Of a stretch of 64,000 nucleotides of DNA, positions 53,236 to 63,130 are shown piece after piece. The stretch comes from Verrucomicrobiota bacterium (lineage in GTDB: Bacteria > Verrucomicrobiota > Lentisphaeria > JABSQK01 > JAJFLO01). The stretch covers positions 33,744 to 97,743 of the forward strand of contig JAJFLQ010000116.1 in NCBI GenBank assembly GCA_021772615.1, written 5' to 3'. The position numbers and the translations under genes were made by a program. Within the stretch, counting starts at the first letter, position 1; each line of letters begins with the position of its first letter. Under the pieces are notes generated by a model that searched no databases, was not told the origin of the DNA, and worked only from the letters and a program-made list of their open reading frames with translations.

Positions 53236-54738
53236 TCATACACGCCGCAAGCGGTTGTCATCGCCCCTGGCACGCCTGCCGCGCATCGCGACGATCGCGG
53301 CGAAAACCGGCCTCGCGATACACAGAGCCATATCGGATGCAATCGATTGTCTCTCGGCCTCAACGGCGTCGTTGCGGCCGAAAGATTCGATTTCGTCGGC
53401 AAAAACCTGGCCGGCGGTCACATCACGCCCCCGCGGACGGATGAAATGGTTTACAAATTGCCCACTCCGCGCCGCCATGTTTTCGGGGTGCTGAAGCGCC
53501 GCAATAAGATGTCCGTGATGCTCCGCTACGCTTTTGGCAACATGCAGCAAGCCGTAGTCAGCGTTCATCAAGTAGCGAAAATGTAAAGTCCCGGTTTGTG
53601 ACTCCTGAAATTCCGGCGCGAGGATCGTGAGTACCGGCTTGTTCAATACCGCACTTTCCACCATCGCACTGGTGTTCAACCCGACGACAACGCGAGCGTG
53701 ATACAGCGAATCGAAGTAATCGGCCTTTTCATCCTTATGAAACGGCAAGGTGCCCCCTACCGGCCACAACACGACGTTCGGCCGACGGCGCCACGGCACC
53801 TCGCGCCATTCGTGCGCCCGTTTCGGGTGCGGCCGTATGACCACAGTGACGTCCCTCAGCACCGGATTGCCAGACGATCGAAGGCCTGTGATCCAACGCA
53901 TCACATACCGCGACTCCGCCATGGATCGAAGAAACGGCGACGAACATACGTACAGGATATATGGCTTCGCCGAATCAATGTCAAGCCGCCTGCAGAACAC
54001 CTCCCGCGACGTCGGCCGCAGGTCGAACCAAAAATCGAACACCTGCGCGCCAGTCACGACAATGCGACTGGCCGGAACGCGGTGCATGCGCTGCGCCTCA
54101 TCCCGCTGTATATCGTTCCACACGAACACGCGGTCCGGGATGTCGCGCAGGAGTGCCTTGCTCGACAGGTGGTCCCAACTGCCGACGCAATAGCCGGTGC
54201 GCAGTCCGGCCTGCCGGGCGGTCGCGAGATAATAAGGCTGTACAGAGTTCAGCACGACCAGCGGCGTGAACAACACGATGTCGGGCGCCTGCGACTGCAA
54301 CAACTCGACGATCTCGGAGTGGCACGGCGCCGCCGCATCAAGCGCGCGGTAGATCGCCGACAACATGGCCACTCCGACACGCGACCGAAATACCGGCAAT
54401 CGGGCAAGGCGGGCGACACCGAGCGGCGTCCGTCGCCCGATACGCGCCAGAAGGGCAGGCGCGTCCCGATATGCCTGCTGCAAATAACGAAGGTACTCCA
54501 CGGCTGAACGAACATAACGTGCGGTCGATATCCAGGAGCGTGGTCCAACTTCCGGCAACAACTGGTACGTAATATTGGCGTATTGCCTTTGCATCACATC
54601 CAGCACTTCGGTGGACAACTGCCCGCGGTCGCGTTCCATCATGAAATGAATGTCGTGACCTCGTGCCGCAAGCTCGTTCACCCCGGTTTCGACCCAGCGC
54701 ACATCCGACGGCTGAAATATGAAAAACAGGATTTTCAT
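53236..54738 (-). CDS. 'SWD.L..KG' family GT-B-like protein, copy 1
   Basis: The protein is 500 residues from the ATG at 54738, which overlaps the stop of the next gene by four bases. It opens MKILFFIFQPSDVRWVETGV with an NELAARGHDI motif. The family core includes VGSWDHLSSKALLRDIPDRV, VVTGAQVFDFWFD, YILYVCSSPFLRS, VVIRPHPKRAHEWR and SLYHARVVVGLNTSAMVESA, all repeated in three neighbours. Layout is like GT-B enzymes with a C-terminal nucleotide-binding domain. I do not know a named family for it. It is one of four in the same operon; duplication is likely. Confidence 0.65.
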   Translation of the reverse strand: MKILFFIFQPSDVRWVETGVNELAARGHDIHFMMERDRGQLSTEVLDVMQRQYANITYQLLPEVGPRSWISTARYVRSAVEYLRYLQQAYRDAPALLARIGRRTPLGVARLARLPVFRSRVGVAMLSAIYRALDAAAPCHSEIVELLQSQAPDIVLFTPLVVLNSVQPYYLATARQAGLRTGYCVGSWDHLSSKALLRDIPDRVFVWNDIQRDEAQRMHRVPASRIVVTGAQVFDFWFDLRPTSREVFCRRLDIDSAKPYILYVCSSPFLRSMAESRYVMRWITGLRSSGNPVLRDVTVVIRPHPKRAHEWREVPWRRRPNVVLWPVGGTLPFHKDEKADYFDSLYHARVVVGLNTSAMVESAVLNKPVLTILAPEFQESQTGTLHFRYLMNADYGLLHVAKSVAEHHGHLIAALQHPENMAARSGQFVNHFIRPRGRDVTAGQVFADEIESFGRNDAVEAERQSIASDMALCIARPVFAAIVAMRGRRARGDDNRLRRV

Positions 54739-56120
54739 CGCGGCTTCTTCCTGCAATCTGCAAGTCGCACAAGGGCATCCGCCAGGAACGGTGCTGCGCA
54801 CTGATCCAGCCCGTGAGGCCTGAGAAAATCGCGTAGAAAGCGCTTGTGACCGGCGTGCTCTTCGTTCGCCACCACGCTGTTCAGCTGCTCAACATGCTCG
54901 TCTAACGACAACGCTACGTTCAGAAATCCACCGTTCTCCCGCAACAAATACTGAAAATGAAGCGTGCCCTGCTGCTTGTCACTGAAATCGTCGTCACCGA
55001 CCGCGAACACCGCTCGCCCGATGATCGCCGCCTCGATCATGGCGCTGGTATTGATACCCACCACAGCCGTCGCATGGTACAGCGAGTGGAAATATCCCCT
55101 TTGTTCCTCAGCGTCCGTCGGATCGCGGGGCCCGACTGGCCATATCGCGACATTGCCCAGGTCGGTGAACAGCGCGTGCCGCCATGCCTCGACGTCATAC
55201 GGGTGCGGACGGACCAATACGTTGATGGAACGAAGCCGGGCATGTTGAGAGCAGTGCAACGCGGCAAGCCAGCGGCGGACAAACACCATCTCGGAGTCGG
55301 CGCCGGCGATAAAAGATGACGAACAGACGTAGAGCAGGTAGTCGCCGCCTCCCGGCAATCCGATTTTGTCGAGGAACGCACGCCGGTCTTCATCCGGCAC
55401 GCGCCCGAACCAATGATCAAAATTCTGGGCGCCGGTCATGTCGACGCGATCAGACGGTATGTAGTGGTACCGCTGCAGCTCGCGCCGCTGCCAGTCGTTC
55501 CACACCATCACACGATCCGGCTTGACACGCAACAGTCCCTTGTTGGTAAGATTGTCCCAACTCGCCACACATACGGCCGTCGGCACCCGCAGTTTCCTGG
55601 CCGCCTTCACAATATCCACCTGCTCGGACGCACAGGTCACCATCGGTGTGACTGCAACGCAGTCGGCCTCCTGCCGAGCTACAAATTCCAACACCGCTGG
55701 GCACAGCGGCGTGAGGCGGTCGACAGCAAAGAGCCCATGCAGGATCACCTTCAACAGCCACGGCGGAAGGCTGGGAATTCGGGCCAGAAAGCCGAGGGAT
55801 CGAGGAAGTCCACGACGTTGCATTCGCGCCCTCAAGGCCGGTGCATTGCGGTAATCCGGATGGAGGTAACGCAGAAAATCGACCAGCCCGCGCACGGTCT
55901 TCTGCCGCCTGCGCCAGCGAAACGTTTTGTCCAGCGGAACGAAACCCGCAAAAGTAATCGATCGATGAAGCGCAGCGAATCGGGCTGGATCTACCTGCTT
56001 GGTTCGGCTGTCGCGGTTCAGCGCTACCAACACATCGTGTCCGCGTTCCGCCAGCGACCACAGGGTCGAATCGTAAAAGCGCAGATACTCGGCCGTCCGC
56101 ATGACAAACAAAACCTTCAC
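54735..56120 (-). CDS. 'SWD.L..KG' family GT-B-like protein, copy 2
   Basis: At 461 residues this is the shortest full-length member. It has MKVLFVMRTAEYLRFYDSTL, LAERGHDVLVALNRDSRTKQ, VASWDNLTNKGLLRVKPDRV, MTGAQNFDHWFG, LLYVCSSSFIAG, NVLVRPHPYDVEAWR and SLYHATAVVGINTSAMIEAA. These align in order with the 53236, 56117 and 61589 proteins. The putative donor-site residues (R-P-H-P and N-T-S-A-x-x-E-A) are intact. Coupled on both sides by 4-base overlaps. Its acceptor and donor are unknown. Confidence 0.65.
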   Translation of the reverse strand: MKVLFVMRTAEYLRFYDSTLWSLAERGHDVLVALNRDSRTKQVDPARFAALHRSITFAGFVPLDKTFRWRRRQKTVRGLVDFLRYLHPDYRNAPALRARMQRRGLPRSLGFLARIPSLPPWLLKVILHGLFAVDRLTPLCPAVLEFVARQEADCVAVTPMVTCASEQVDIVKAARKLRVPTAVCVASWDNLTNKGLLRVKPDRVMVWNDWQRRELQRYHYIPSDRVDMTGAQNFDHWFGRVPDEDRRAFLDKIGLPGGGDYLLYVCSSSFIAGADSEMVFVRRWLAALHCSQHARLRSINVLVRPHPYDVEAWRHALFTDLGNVAIWPVGPRDPTDAEEQRGYFHSLYHATAVVGINTSAMIEAAIIGRAVFAVGDDDFSDKQQGTLHFQYLLRENGGFLNVALSLDEHVEQLNSVVANEEHAGHKRFLRDFLRPHGLDQCAAPFLADALVRLADCRKKPR

Positions 56121-58690
56121 GGCGATTCCATCGCAGGCAGCTTAGCCTCGACCAGGCCCAGAGATGCCAGCAACGCGGCGTCGCGAGTGTGGAGCGCGAG
56201 ATAGGGTGCAACCTGGAACTCATGGAAGATGCTCGCAGCCAGTTCCAAATGCGAACGGACAAACTTCCGCGGATGCGAATAAAAGGTGACGGTCGGCGTG
56301 TGATGAAACCCCGGTATGTAGGACATGCCGCCGTAGGTACCGACGAACGCCGAAGCGTTGGCGATTACCGCCGATTGCACGGCAAGATTGTTCGCTGCGG
56401 TTATGTATTCTTCCAGCGAAATCACACGATCGCCAGACCCGGCGGACCACTCTTTGTGATCATCCACCGTCAGTCCCGTGCCGAGCAACACCACGGGACG
56501 CCGCGCAGATAACGATCGCAAGCAGTCGCGCACAAATGCGATATTATCCTCGGTCTCGGGGAACGCGTTGCTGAAATAGAATTTTACGGCAATATAATCC
56601 CGTGGCAAACGCTCTGGAACGGAAGCACGATCGGGTTCGAATGGACGAAAACGCATAAAATTGTGCAGATATCGACGTGGCGCCTGCTCCCGAATAAACG
56701 GCCAGATGACGTCGAACATCAACGCCGGGTGCAGCCGGCTGATCGAGCGTGACTCCGCGCTGTAGAGCTGAAAACGCTCCAAAAGCCTGCGCTCCGATTC
56801 CGACTCCTCCATTTGTTTGCTGTAGTTGCCGTGCTGTGCACGAACAATCTCGTCACAAAATTCACGAAACTCCGGCACCGTCAGCACCTCGAAAATCTCA
56901 TGGTAGTGGCCGCCGATCCCCCGGTACCACGGCTTCACGCCGCCACGCGAGACGATATGCACGCGGTCCGGATCGATGTTGTACGTCTCGACTACCCAGT
57001 GCAGAAACGGAATCCAGTAGAGCACCTCGAACCCCACCTCACCCAGCCATGGCCCGAACACAATCGGATTGTCACCAGAAGCAATTGCCCGCAGTTTCGG
57101 ATCCAGGTCCTGACGTTTCTTGCTCCGAACGAATTCTGTAATATCACGGTCAATCCGATGTTTTTCAGTTACAATCTTATCCGCCGACCGCCGATTCGTC
57201 CGTGAACGGCGGCTGTGTATGCAGTCAGCCAGTCTCGCACACGGCCACCATGCCGCACGCAACGCAAGCGTGCGCCACATCGGCGACGAGGACGACGAGG
57301 ATGAAGATGACGGCACACGGGGCGGCCGCGCCGCAACCGTATCGAGTTGATCGGCGAAAACCTCCGCGCCGGGTTTGTTCAGGCCGTGTGGCCTAACGAA
57401 TGATTCCAGGAACGAACGGTTGGCGTCCTCGACATCCTGTCCCAGACCATGCCGGCAGAGTTGGGCAAGATGGTCATCGAGGCTGTCGGCTTCGAACAGA
57501 AAACCACCCTGGTCCGGTGACAAATGATGATAGTGAAGGGTGCCGGTCTGCGTGCGGCGAAACATCGGATCCTTCACCGTAAATACCGGCCGACCGACGA
57601 TCGCAGCTTCGATCTGTGCGCTCGTATTGATACCGATAACCGCGACGCAGTGGTACAGGGAATCGTAGTAATCCTGTCTGTCGCTTTCCTCGATCGGGTT
57701 GGCGCCGCCCCGGGGAAAAACGAGGACATCGCGGTAGCGGCTGAAATCCGCCTTTGCCCAGATACGAGCATTTTGAGGATGCGGCCGCAAAATGATGCCG
57801 GCGTCCCGGATCACCGCATCCCCGCAACCGCGAATCGCGTCGACCCAGCGCTCGACGAATTCTACCTCACGCGGTGCAATAAACTTGGAAGAACCAACGT
57901 ACAACAGAATCGGGCGCTCCTTCGCGATGCCGATTGCATGGCAAAATTCATCCCGTGATCGTGCGGACCAGGTAAACCAATGGTCATACGTGTGCGCACC
58001 GGTGACCGTTATCGAAGGCTCCGGCACGGCATGATGCGCGATCGCCTCCTGCTTCTGCGCCTCATTCCAGACGTTTGTCCAGTCGGGATGGTCGTACAGG
58101 GTCCCTTTCGATGTAAGGTGGTCCCAGCTGCCGACCGCCAACACGGACGGAATTCCCTGCCGCCGGGACACCCGCACATAGTCAACCTGGTCGGACCCGA
58201 ACCACAACAGAGGTGTAACGACAACCAGGTCCGGCTTTTCGTCCGCTACCAATGTGCCGATATCCGGATGCGGCGGCAACGACGATTCCAACACCCCTAT
58301 CGTCCGCGCCGCGATGCGGCGGCCAAGTGTCGATCGCAACAGCGGCAACCGCATGACCTGCGGAAAAAAACACGGTGTATGTCGCTCCACTCGCTCCCTC
58401 AGCAGCGAATCACGGGCATACATGGGCGACAGATAACGCAAATAGTCCAGCCACAGCCGTAAAACGTAGACACCGGCGTGCCACGGATGGTCGGCGACGG
58501 CCTTCTGCAACAGGCGAAACTGTACGTTCGGGTATTCACCGTGAATCCTCGATGCGAGTTTCTCCTCGCCAAACTTTCCGGGGCCTTCGTATACCACCAG
58601 AATCGCGTGTTGCCGTTTTGCCGCCGCGACAATCGCCGCGTGAAAATTACGCAGAAACCCCAGATGCCGCATCGAAAACAGGATTTTCAT
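56117..58690 (-). CDS. Fusion of 'SWD.L..KG' GT-like and 'GPW..EVGFE' proteins
   Basis: The protein is 857 residues from the ATG at 58690, with GGGAG upstream. Residues 1-460 are a family copy, with VGSWDHLTSKGTLYDHPDWT, VTGAHTYDHWFT, LRPHPQNARIW and GINTSAQIEAAIVG. A run of nine serines at about 470 then forms a flexible linker. Residues 540-845 match the 6871 gene: NPIVFGPWLGEVGFEVLYW, VAVKFYQ-like VKFYFSNAFPETEDN, and FVGTYGGMSYIPGFHHTP. So one polypeptide carries both families, implying sequential use on one glycan. No domain is truncated. Confidence 0.7.
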   Translation of the reverse strand: MKILFSMRHLGFLRNFHAAIVAAAKRQHAILVVYEGPGKFGEEKLASRIHGEYPNVQFRLLQKAVADHPWHAGVYVLRLWLDYLRYLSPMYARDSLLRERVERHTPCFFPQVMRLPLLRSTLGRRIAARTIGVLESSLPPHPDIGTLVADEKPDLVVVTPLLWFGSDQVDYVRVSRRQGIPSVLAVGSWDHLTSKGTLYDHPDWTNVWNEAQKQEAIAHHAVPEPSITVTGAHTYDHWFTWSARSRDEFCHAIGIAKERPILLYVGSSKFIAPREVEFVERWVDAIRGCGDAVIRDAGIILRPHPQNARIWAKADFSRYRDVLVFPRGGANPIEESDRQDYYDSLYHCVAVIGINTSAQIEAAIVGRPVFTVKDPMFRRTQTGTLHYHHLSPDQGGFLFEADSLDDHLAQLCRHGLGQDVEDANRSFLESFVRPHGLNKPGAEVFADQLDTVAARPPRVPSSSSSSSSSPMWRTLALRAAWWPCARLADCIHSRRSRTNRRSADKIVTEKHRIDRDITEFVRSKKRQDLDPKLRAIASGDNPIVFGPWLGEVGFEVLYWIPFLHWVVETYNIDPDRVHIVSRGGVKPWYRGIGGHYHEIFEVLTVPEFREFCDEIVRAQHGNYSKQMEESESERRLLERFQLYSAESRSISRLHPALMFDVIWPFIREQAPRRYLHNFMRFRPFEPDRASVPERLPRDYIAVKFYFSNAFPETEDNIAFVRDCLRSLSARRPVVLLGTGLTVDDHKEWSAGSGDRVISLEEYITAANNLAVQSAVIANASAFVGTYGGMSYIPGFHHTPTVTFYSHPRKFVRSHLELAASIFHEFQVAPYLALHTRDAALLASLGLVEAKLPAMESP

Positions 58691-58700
58691 AATGCTCCCA

Positions 58701-59831
58701 TCATGGTTGTGCCTTCGCTGTCGAAACGCTTCGGTACAGGGACGCACAGTTGCGGCACAACGGATTCTCTACGTGATTGGAAAGAAACTCATTCCTCAGT
58801 GCCTGCATGCGTTCGCCGTTCCACATCGATTTCAACGACACATCGAGAATATTACCGAGCACGATTTTCTTGTCGAAATCGTAGCAGCACGGCACGACGT
58901 TGCCGTCCCACGTGACGGACAATTTGCGCCAGGGCCGCCGGCACGTCGGTACGGCGTGTTCCCCACGGCGTATCGTATTGTCGACCAATTGCGCTGCGTA
59001 GTCGTTTATCTCGGCTGCACTGCCGTCCCAGGTGACGAAACGCTTGATCAAAAAGCGGTCAATCCCGGGATGCGCCCGCCAATATGCCTGTTGCCGGGCA
59101 ATGCTCTCCCGGTTCTCATCGAAATCGATCATCGACAGCTCAATGAAGGTGGTGGCGGCTAATGCCTGCCTTTGCGCCAGGAACGCCTCAAGGCGCCGCA
59201 CGGATACGTCATAAGCCGCCTTCACGCCGCGAATGCGCTCGAACGACGCATCGTCGTGGCCGTCCAGGGAGAACATGATCCACGTCGGCGGCGCTGCAAG
59301 AAGGCGTTCGGCAATCCGGGGCTTCAACATCAGCGGGTTAACCGACATGCGCGTTGCCGCGCCGACCTCATTCGCGTAGGCGATAAATCTGTCGAACTCA
59401 GGATGCAGTAGGCTTTCACCAAAGTGGTGCAGATCCACACCGCCCGTGGCGGCGCGTTCCGGATTTTCTTCGACATACTGATCGATCGCCTGACGAAATA
59501 CCTCAAACGACATGTTACCCTGCGCCCGTGTCATGTGCTCCGTACGCGGACACATCACGCATCGGAACGGACATCGGTTAGTAAGCTCGACATTGTCCAG
59601 TTCGAATCGGCGTTCGGTTGTGGTCGACAAACGCCGGGCGTTGCGTGCTTCTGCACGTCGTTGCCGCCGCTGTTCCCGTCGCATTCGGGTGCGCTGCAGC
59701 TTCCGCAGGCGCCGGCGTTCAAGACGCCTGGCTTCACGGTGACCGGTAAGGTCGTCTCTTACCTTGCGAAGCCCAATGATTATTCTCGCCGACAACACAC
59801 TCACACGTCGTACTGCATCATGATAGCGCAT
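58701..59831 (-). CDS. SPASM-type radical SAM protein
   Basis: The 376-residue enzyme has a strongly basic N-terminal helix (about 25-65), then the radical SAM cluster CPFRCVMC at about 88-95 and a C-terminal SPASM-like part with TCRRPWRKLSVTWDGNVVPC and LCRNCAS near the end. GVDLHHFGESLLHPEFDRFI replaces the usual GGE motif with an HFGE-like version. Members with a SPASM domain often bind auxiliary Fe-S clusters. It overlaps nothing: an 11-base gap separates it from the fusion gene. Role in sugar or peptide modification is unclear. Confidence 0.8.
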   Translation of the reverse strand: MRYHDAVRRVSVLSARIIIGLRKVRDDLTGHREARRLERRRLRKLQRTRMRREQRRQRRAEARNARRLSTTTERRFELDNVELTNRCPFRCVMCPRTEHMTRAQGNMSFEVFRQAIDQYVEENPERAATGGVDLHHFGESLLHPEFDRFIAYANEVGAATRMSVNPLMLKPRIAERLLAAPPTWIMFSLDGHDDASFERIRGVKAAYDVSVRRLEAFLAQRQALAATTFIELSMIDFDENRESIARQQAYWRAHPGIDRFLIKRFVTWDGSAAEINDYAAQLVDNTIRRGEHAVPTCRRPWRKLSVTWDGNVVPCCYDFDKKIVLGNILDVSLKSMWNGERMQALRNEFLSNHVENPLCRNCASLYRSVSTAKAQP

Positions 59832-59867
59832 AGACTGTTATGTCCAGTTCCAGATCTTGTTGCAATC

Positions 59868-61589
59868 TCAATCACCGTCATAGATGAACGGCGAGCCGTC
59901 GGCGATGCCGCGGCAAATGGTATCGAGGCCGGCGCATTGGCCCGGCTCGAGATCGTCGAGACCCGCAATCGCAACGCGAAATCCCGTGTTGCCGGGTACA
60001 GGTTCGATCGAGGTCACCGGGATCATCCGACGGAAGAAAAAATGATAGGCATACTTCATCGCGTCCAGGGTTGCCGTCGACGGTGTCACGTCACCACAAG
60101 GCAGTGCATCAAGTATTCGCCTGTACGCATCGGGAGACTCGACATCTATTGCGAAGCCCTTGTTGCGGATCCAGGCTTCGCCTGCCACAATTACCGGTAT
60201 GCCGGCTGCGGCCAGTTCGATCCCCATCTTCGTATTGTAGATCGCTACGGCATTGCACCGCGCCATCACCGCATAGGTACTCACGGAATGTTCCGGCGGA
60301 ATGACGATGATGTTAGGCGGCAGCTCCCGGAATGCACCGGCAATTTCTTCCGCGACCAGCTGCCGCGACGGCAGGCCGCCACGAATCTCTGCCGGGTGAA
60401 TCCGGATCAGCAGCTGGACACCCGGTCGATCACAAAAATACTGAATGCTGTAAAGGATCCACTCGAGCATCGTGGAAAACGCGTTCGACTCGTAGTGCAA
60501 CGCCGCATCCCACATCACACTTGTCAGCAGTCCGACACAGGGCCGGTCAAAGTCGATGCCGAATGTACGCGCAATCTCGTCAAGGTCGACGGACGGACTC
60601 TCATGTTGAAACCAGATCCAGTCTTCGCTGCCATACCAACGGCTGCTGAGGTAGGATTTCAACCGCGACTCACGTTCACGCGTCCACACCAGGTCTTGCC
60701 AGTTTGATACCGGCTCCGAAATCATCGTGCGATGATAGGTATCGCCATGACTGAAGATAAAGCACTTCGTCTTCCAGGCTGGGTTCCAGTTGGCTACATT
60801 TACGCCGTGCCGCCGGCACACTTCACCGACGAGTCCCTGAGGCACGTAAATGCCATGGTGAAACACGGCGGTCTCGAAACGGTGCTGTGCGAGCAGCCGA
60901 CCGACAGCACCAGCCGCGAGCACGGCCGCAAGAAAATAGCGCCGTAGAATGGAATCGGCGAACGCCTCGCCGGCGAGATCGCCGCGTGCAAAAAACCGCA
61001 GCGCCCCGGCATGAGCATGCTCGCCAACCGCGATGCCGTCGGCGGTATACATCGGGATCTCAGCCGACGGCGTGGTTTTCACCAGCCGACGGGCAGCGGC
61101 CAGGTCCGCGTCCGGCATATGATCGCCGAACGCATGGACCGTAAACCCGAGGGCTTCGTACATCTTCCGCGCGGGCGGATAGCAGTGGCGGCAATCCTTT
61201 TTCGGGCCGAACTTGGAGAATGCGTCCAGATCCGGGAAGATATCATACCAGCAGGCCGAACACGCAGGCAACGTTTCATCGCAAAGCAGGATCTCCACGT
61301 TCGCCCCACGCAACGTCAGTGCAACCGCAAGCATGCTCTCCATCGTCGTCCCGCCGAGCTGCGACCCCACGCTCGTCGCCACCAGGATCGGCGTCCCATC
61401 GACGACCTGCGCACGCCTTGCCTGCCACCGTGCGAAGTCTTTGCCCAGGAGCCGTTCCCATCTGGGGTGATTTCGGTGGTAACTACGAATGCGCGCTGCC
61501 CGACGCAACAGCGGCTGGCCGCGAAAATATTCGCTTTGTTCAATGGCCCGTTTTAGCTGCGCCACCCGTTCCAAAGTCGACGTCGGCAT
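59868..61589 (-). CDS. Capsule polysaccharide biosynthesis-like protein
   Basis: The 573-residue protein has an N-terminal domain with VGSQLGGTTMESMLAVALTL, a Cys-rich CWYDIFPDLD...CRHCYPP segment, then a C-terminal GT-B-like half with LLIRIHPAEIRGG, IVIPPEHSVSTYAVM and YNTKMGIELAAAGIPVIVAG. This last part resembles KpsC/KpsS-type capsule export-linked glycosyltransferases (weak). The true start ATG is at 61589 with a one-base overlap with the upstream TGA (TGATG). It belongs to the same operon as the four paralogs. Confidence 0.6.
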   Translation of the reverse strand: MPTSTLERVAQLKRAIEQSEYFRGQPLLRRAARIRSYHRNHPRWERLLGKDFARWQARRAQVVDGTPILVATSVGSQLGGTTMESMLAVALTLRGANVEILLCDETLPACSACWYDIFPDLDAFSKFGPKKDCRHCYPPARKMYEALGFTVHAFGDHMPDADLAAARRLVKTTPSAEIPMYTADGIAVGEHAHAGALRFFARGDLAGEAFADSILRRYFLAAVLAAGAVGRLLAQHRFETAVFHHGIYVPQGLVGEVCRRHGVNVANWNPAWKTKCFIFSHGDTYHRTMISEPVSNWQDLVWTRERESRLKSYLSSRWYGSEDWIWFQHESPSVDLDEIARTFGIDFDRPCVGLLTSVMWDAALHYESNAFSTMLEWILYSIQYFCDRPGVQLLIRIHPAEIRGGLPSRQLVAEEIAGAFRELPPNIIVIPPEHSVSTYAVMARCNAVAIYNTKMGIELAAAGIPVIVAGEAWIRNKGFAIDVESPDAYRRILDALPCGDVTPSTATLDAMKYAYHFFFRRMIPVTSIEPVPGNTGFRVAIAGLDDLEPGQCAGLDTICRGIADGSPFIYDGD

Positions 61590-63130
61590 CAAGGAATCTC
61601 CGGAATGGGATCGCGGCCCCTGTCGCGTGAAACAACGAGACGTCCGTGTCCGACCATGCGGCGAATGAACAACGAAACAGATGCCATGATCGCAAAAGGC
61701 AGAACAACGATCCGCAGCAGCACCAGCGAGAATGACGACCGTTCTGCCGGCGCCGGCACCGCGCCGATCTCTTCGATAACATCAGCGAATCGAGGCGTAC
61801 ATGGCCGATCCACGCCCAACGGTCGAACGAATTCGCTCACGAATCGTTGTGAGCGCAAGCCGCTCGCACTGGAATCGTCCAGGACAGACGCCAGAAGATC
61901 CACATGAGCAAACAGAGACTCGCTGTGATGGAGCAGGCCTTCCTCCAACAGATAGTGAAAATGTAGCGTACCCGCCTGAGTGTCCCCGAATTCCGGCGTG
62001 GCAAATGTAAATACGGGGCGCCCAAGGATACCTGCCTCGATAAACACGCTGGTGTTCAGGCCTACCACGCCACTGCAGAAATACAGCGAATGGAAATAGT
62101 CTTCCTGCGCCTGCTCATCGAGTACGAACCCAGTGCTTACAGTCTCCCAGATGGCAACATTCTCGTACTGCGAGAAATCGACGCGACGCCACGATGCCGC
62201 GTTCTGCGGATGCGGCCGGATCAGGATGCCCGCTTTATTCCACGGTGGCGGCGCGTGGCTTCGTACGGCATCAATCCAACGCTCAACCAAATCGATCTCG
62301 CGATCATGATACGCGATGAACGACGACGAACAGGCGTAAAGTAAGAACGGTTGGTCGCTGCCGATCCCGGCAGTCTGGCAAAACGACGCCCGCGAAATCG
62401 CAGGCGTTTTCTCGAACCAGCAGTCGAAGCACTGCGCACCCGTAACATGAATCGTGTCGGCCCGGATCCCATGCATCGCGATCGCCTCACGTTCCTGAAA
62501 ACGGTTCCACAACAACACCGCATCCGGTGCGATTCGAATCAACCCTTTGTTACTGAGGTTGTCCCAGCTTTCGACGCACAGGGCACACGGAATACCCCGG
62601 CGACGGGCGACTTTTACAACGTCCACCTGCTCTGAACCGCAGTTCACCAGCGGCGCTACCAACAGGATGTCAGGGTCGGCAATGGCAATCGCCGACTCAA
62701 CCGCGCGATCGCACGGTATCGCACGCTCGACCGGTGTCAAGAATCGCGGGGCGGATGCAGCGATGTCGAGCCCCGGCATACGATGCACGAGGTGCATCAC
62801 CAGACGGCTGAAAGTCGGGATACGGGCAGCGAAACGAGCCTTCAGTTTCGGCGCATTATCGTATACGGGATCGAAGTACCGGCTGTAATCGACCACCTTG
62901 CGAAGGTACAGGGCAAATATCCACCAGAATCCCGTACGCCCCGACGCCAGCTCGTAAGTGATCCCGTGTTTTGCAGCGAGATCGTCGGCATATGCGGTAT
63001 CGCATTTAAGCGGCGATATTTTGGTCGTCGTGAGATAGAGGTGCACATCGTGACCGCGCGCCGCGAGTTCGGACAGGGCCGACTGAAAATAACGCAGGTG
63101 AAGCGGATACGTAACAAACATGATCTTCAT
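61589..63130 (-). CDS. 'SWD.L..KG' family GT-B-like protein, copy 4, with membrane tail
   Basis: The protein is 513 residues starting at 63130, overlapping the transketolase stop by four bases. It begins MKIMFVTYPLHLRYFQSALS with SELAARGHDVHLYL. Core motifs match: ESWDNLSNKGLIRIAPDAVL, VTGAQCFDCWFEKT, LLYACSSSFIA, IRPHPQNAASWR and GLNTSVFIEAGILGRP. Near the C-terminus a hydrophobic stretch LVLLRIVVLPFAIMASVSLF can anchor it to the membrane, which the other copies lack in clear form. It would thus act at the cytoplasmic membrane face. Confidence 0.65.
   Translation of the reverse strand: MKIMFVTYPLHLRYFQSALSELAARGHDVHLYLTTTKISPLKCDTAYADDLAAKHGITYELASGRTGFWWIFALYLRKVVDYSRYFDPVYDNAPKLKARFAARIPTFSRLVMHLVHRMPGLDIAASAPRFLTPVERAIPCDRAVESAIAIADPDILLVAPLVNCGSEQVDVVKVARRRGIPCALCVESWDNLSNKGLIRIAPDAVLLWNRFQEREAIAMHGIRADTIHVTGAQCFDCWFEKTPAISRASFCQTAGIGSDQPFLLYACSSSFIAYHDREIDLVERWIDAVRSHAPPPWNKAGILIRPHPQNAASWRRVDFSQYENVAIWETVSTGFVLDEQAQEDYFHSLYFCSGVVGLNTSVFIEAGILGRPVFTFATPEFGDTQAGTLHFHYLLEEGLLHHSESLFAHVDLLASVLDDSSASGLRSQRFVSEFVRPLGVDRPCTPRFADVIEEIGAVPAPAERSSFSLVLLRIVVLPFAIMASVSLFIRRMVGHGRLVVSRDRGRDPIPEIP

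Noticed and set aside
59424..60707. Plus-strand open frame of 427 codons opposite the radical SAM and capsule-type genes
   Set aside because: It spans the gap between two real minus-strand genes and has no domain signal, so I treat it as a GC-rich shadow.
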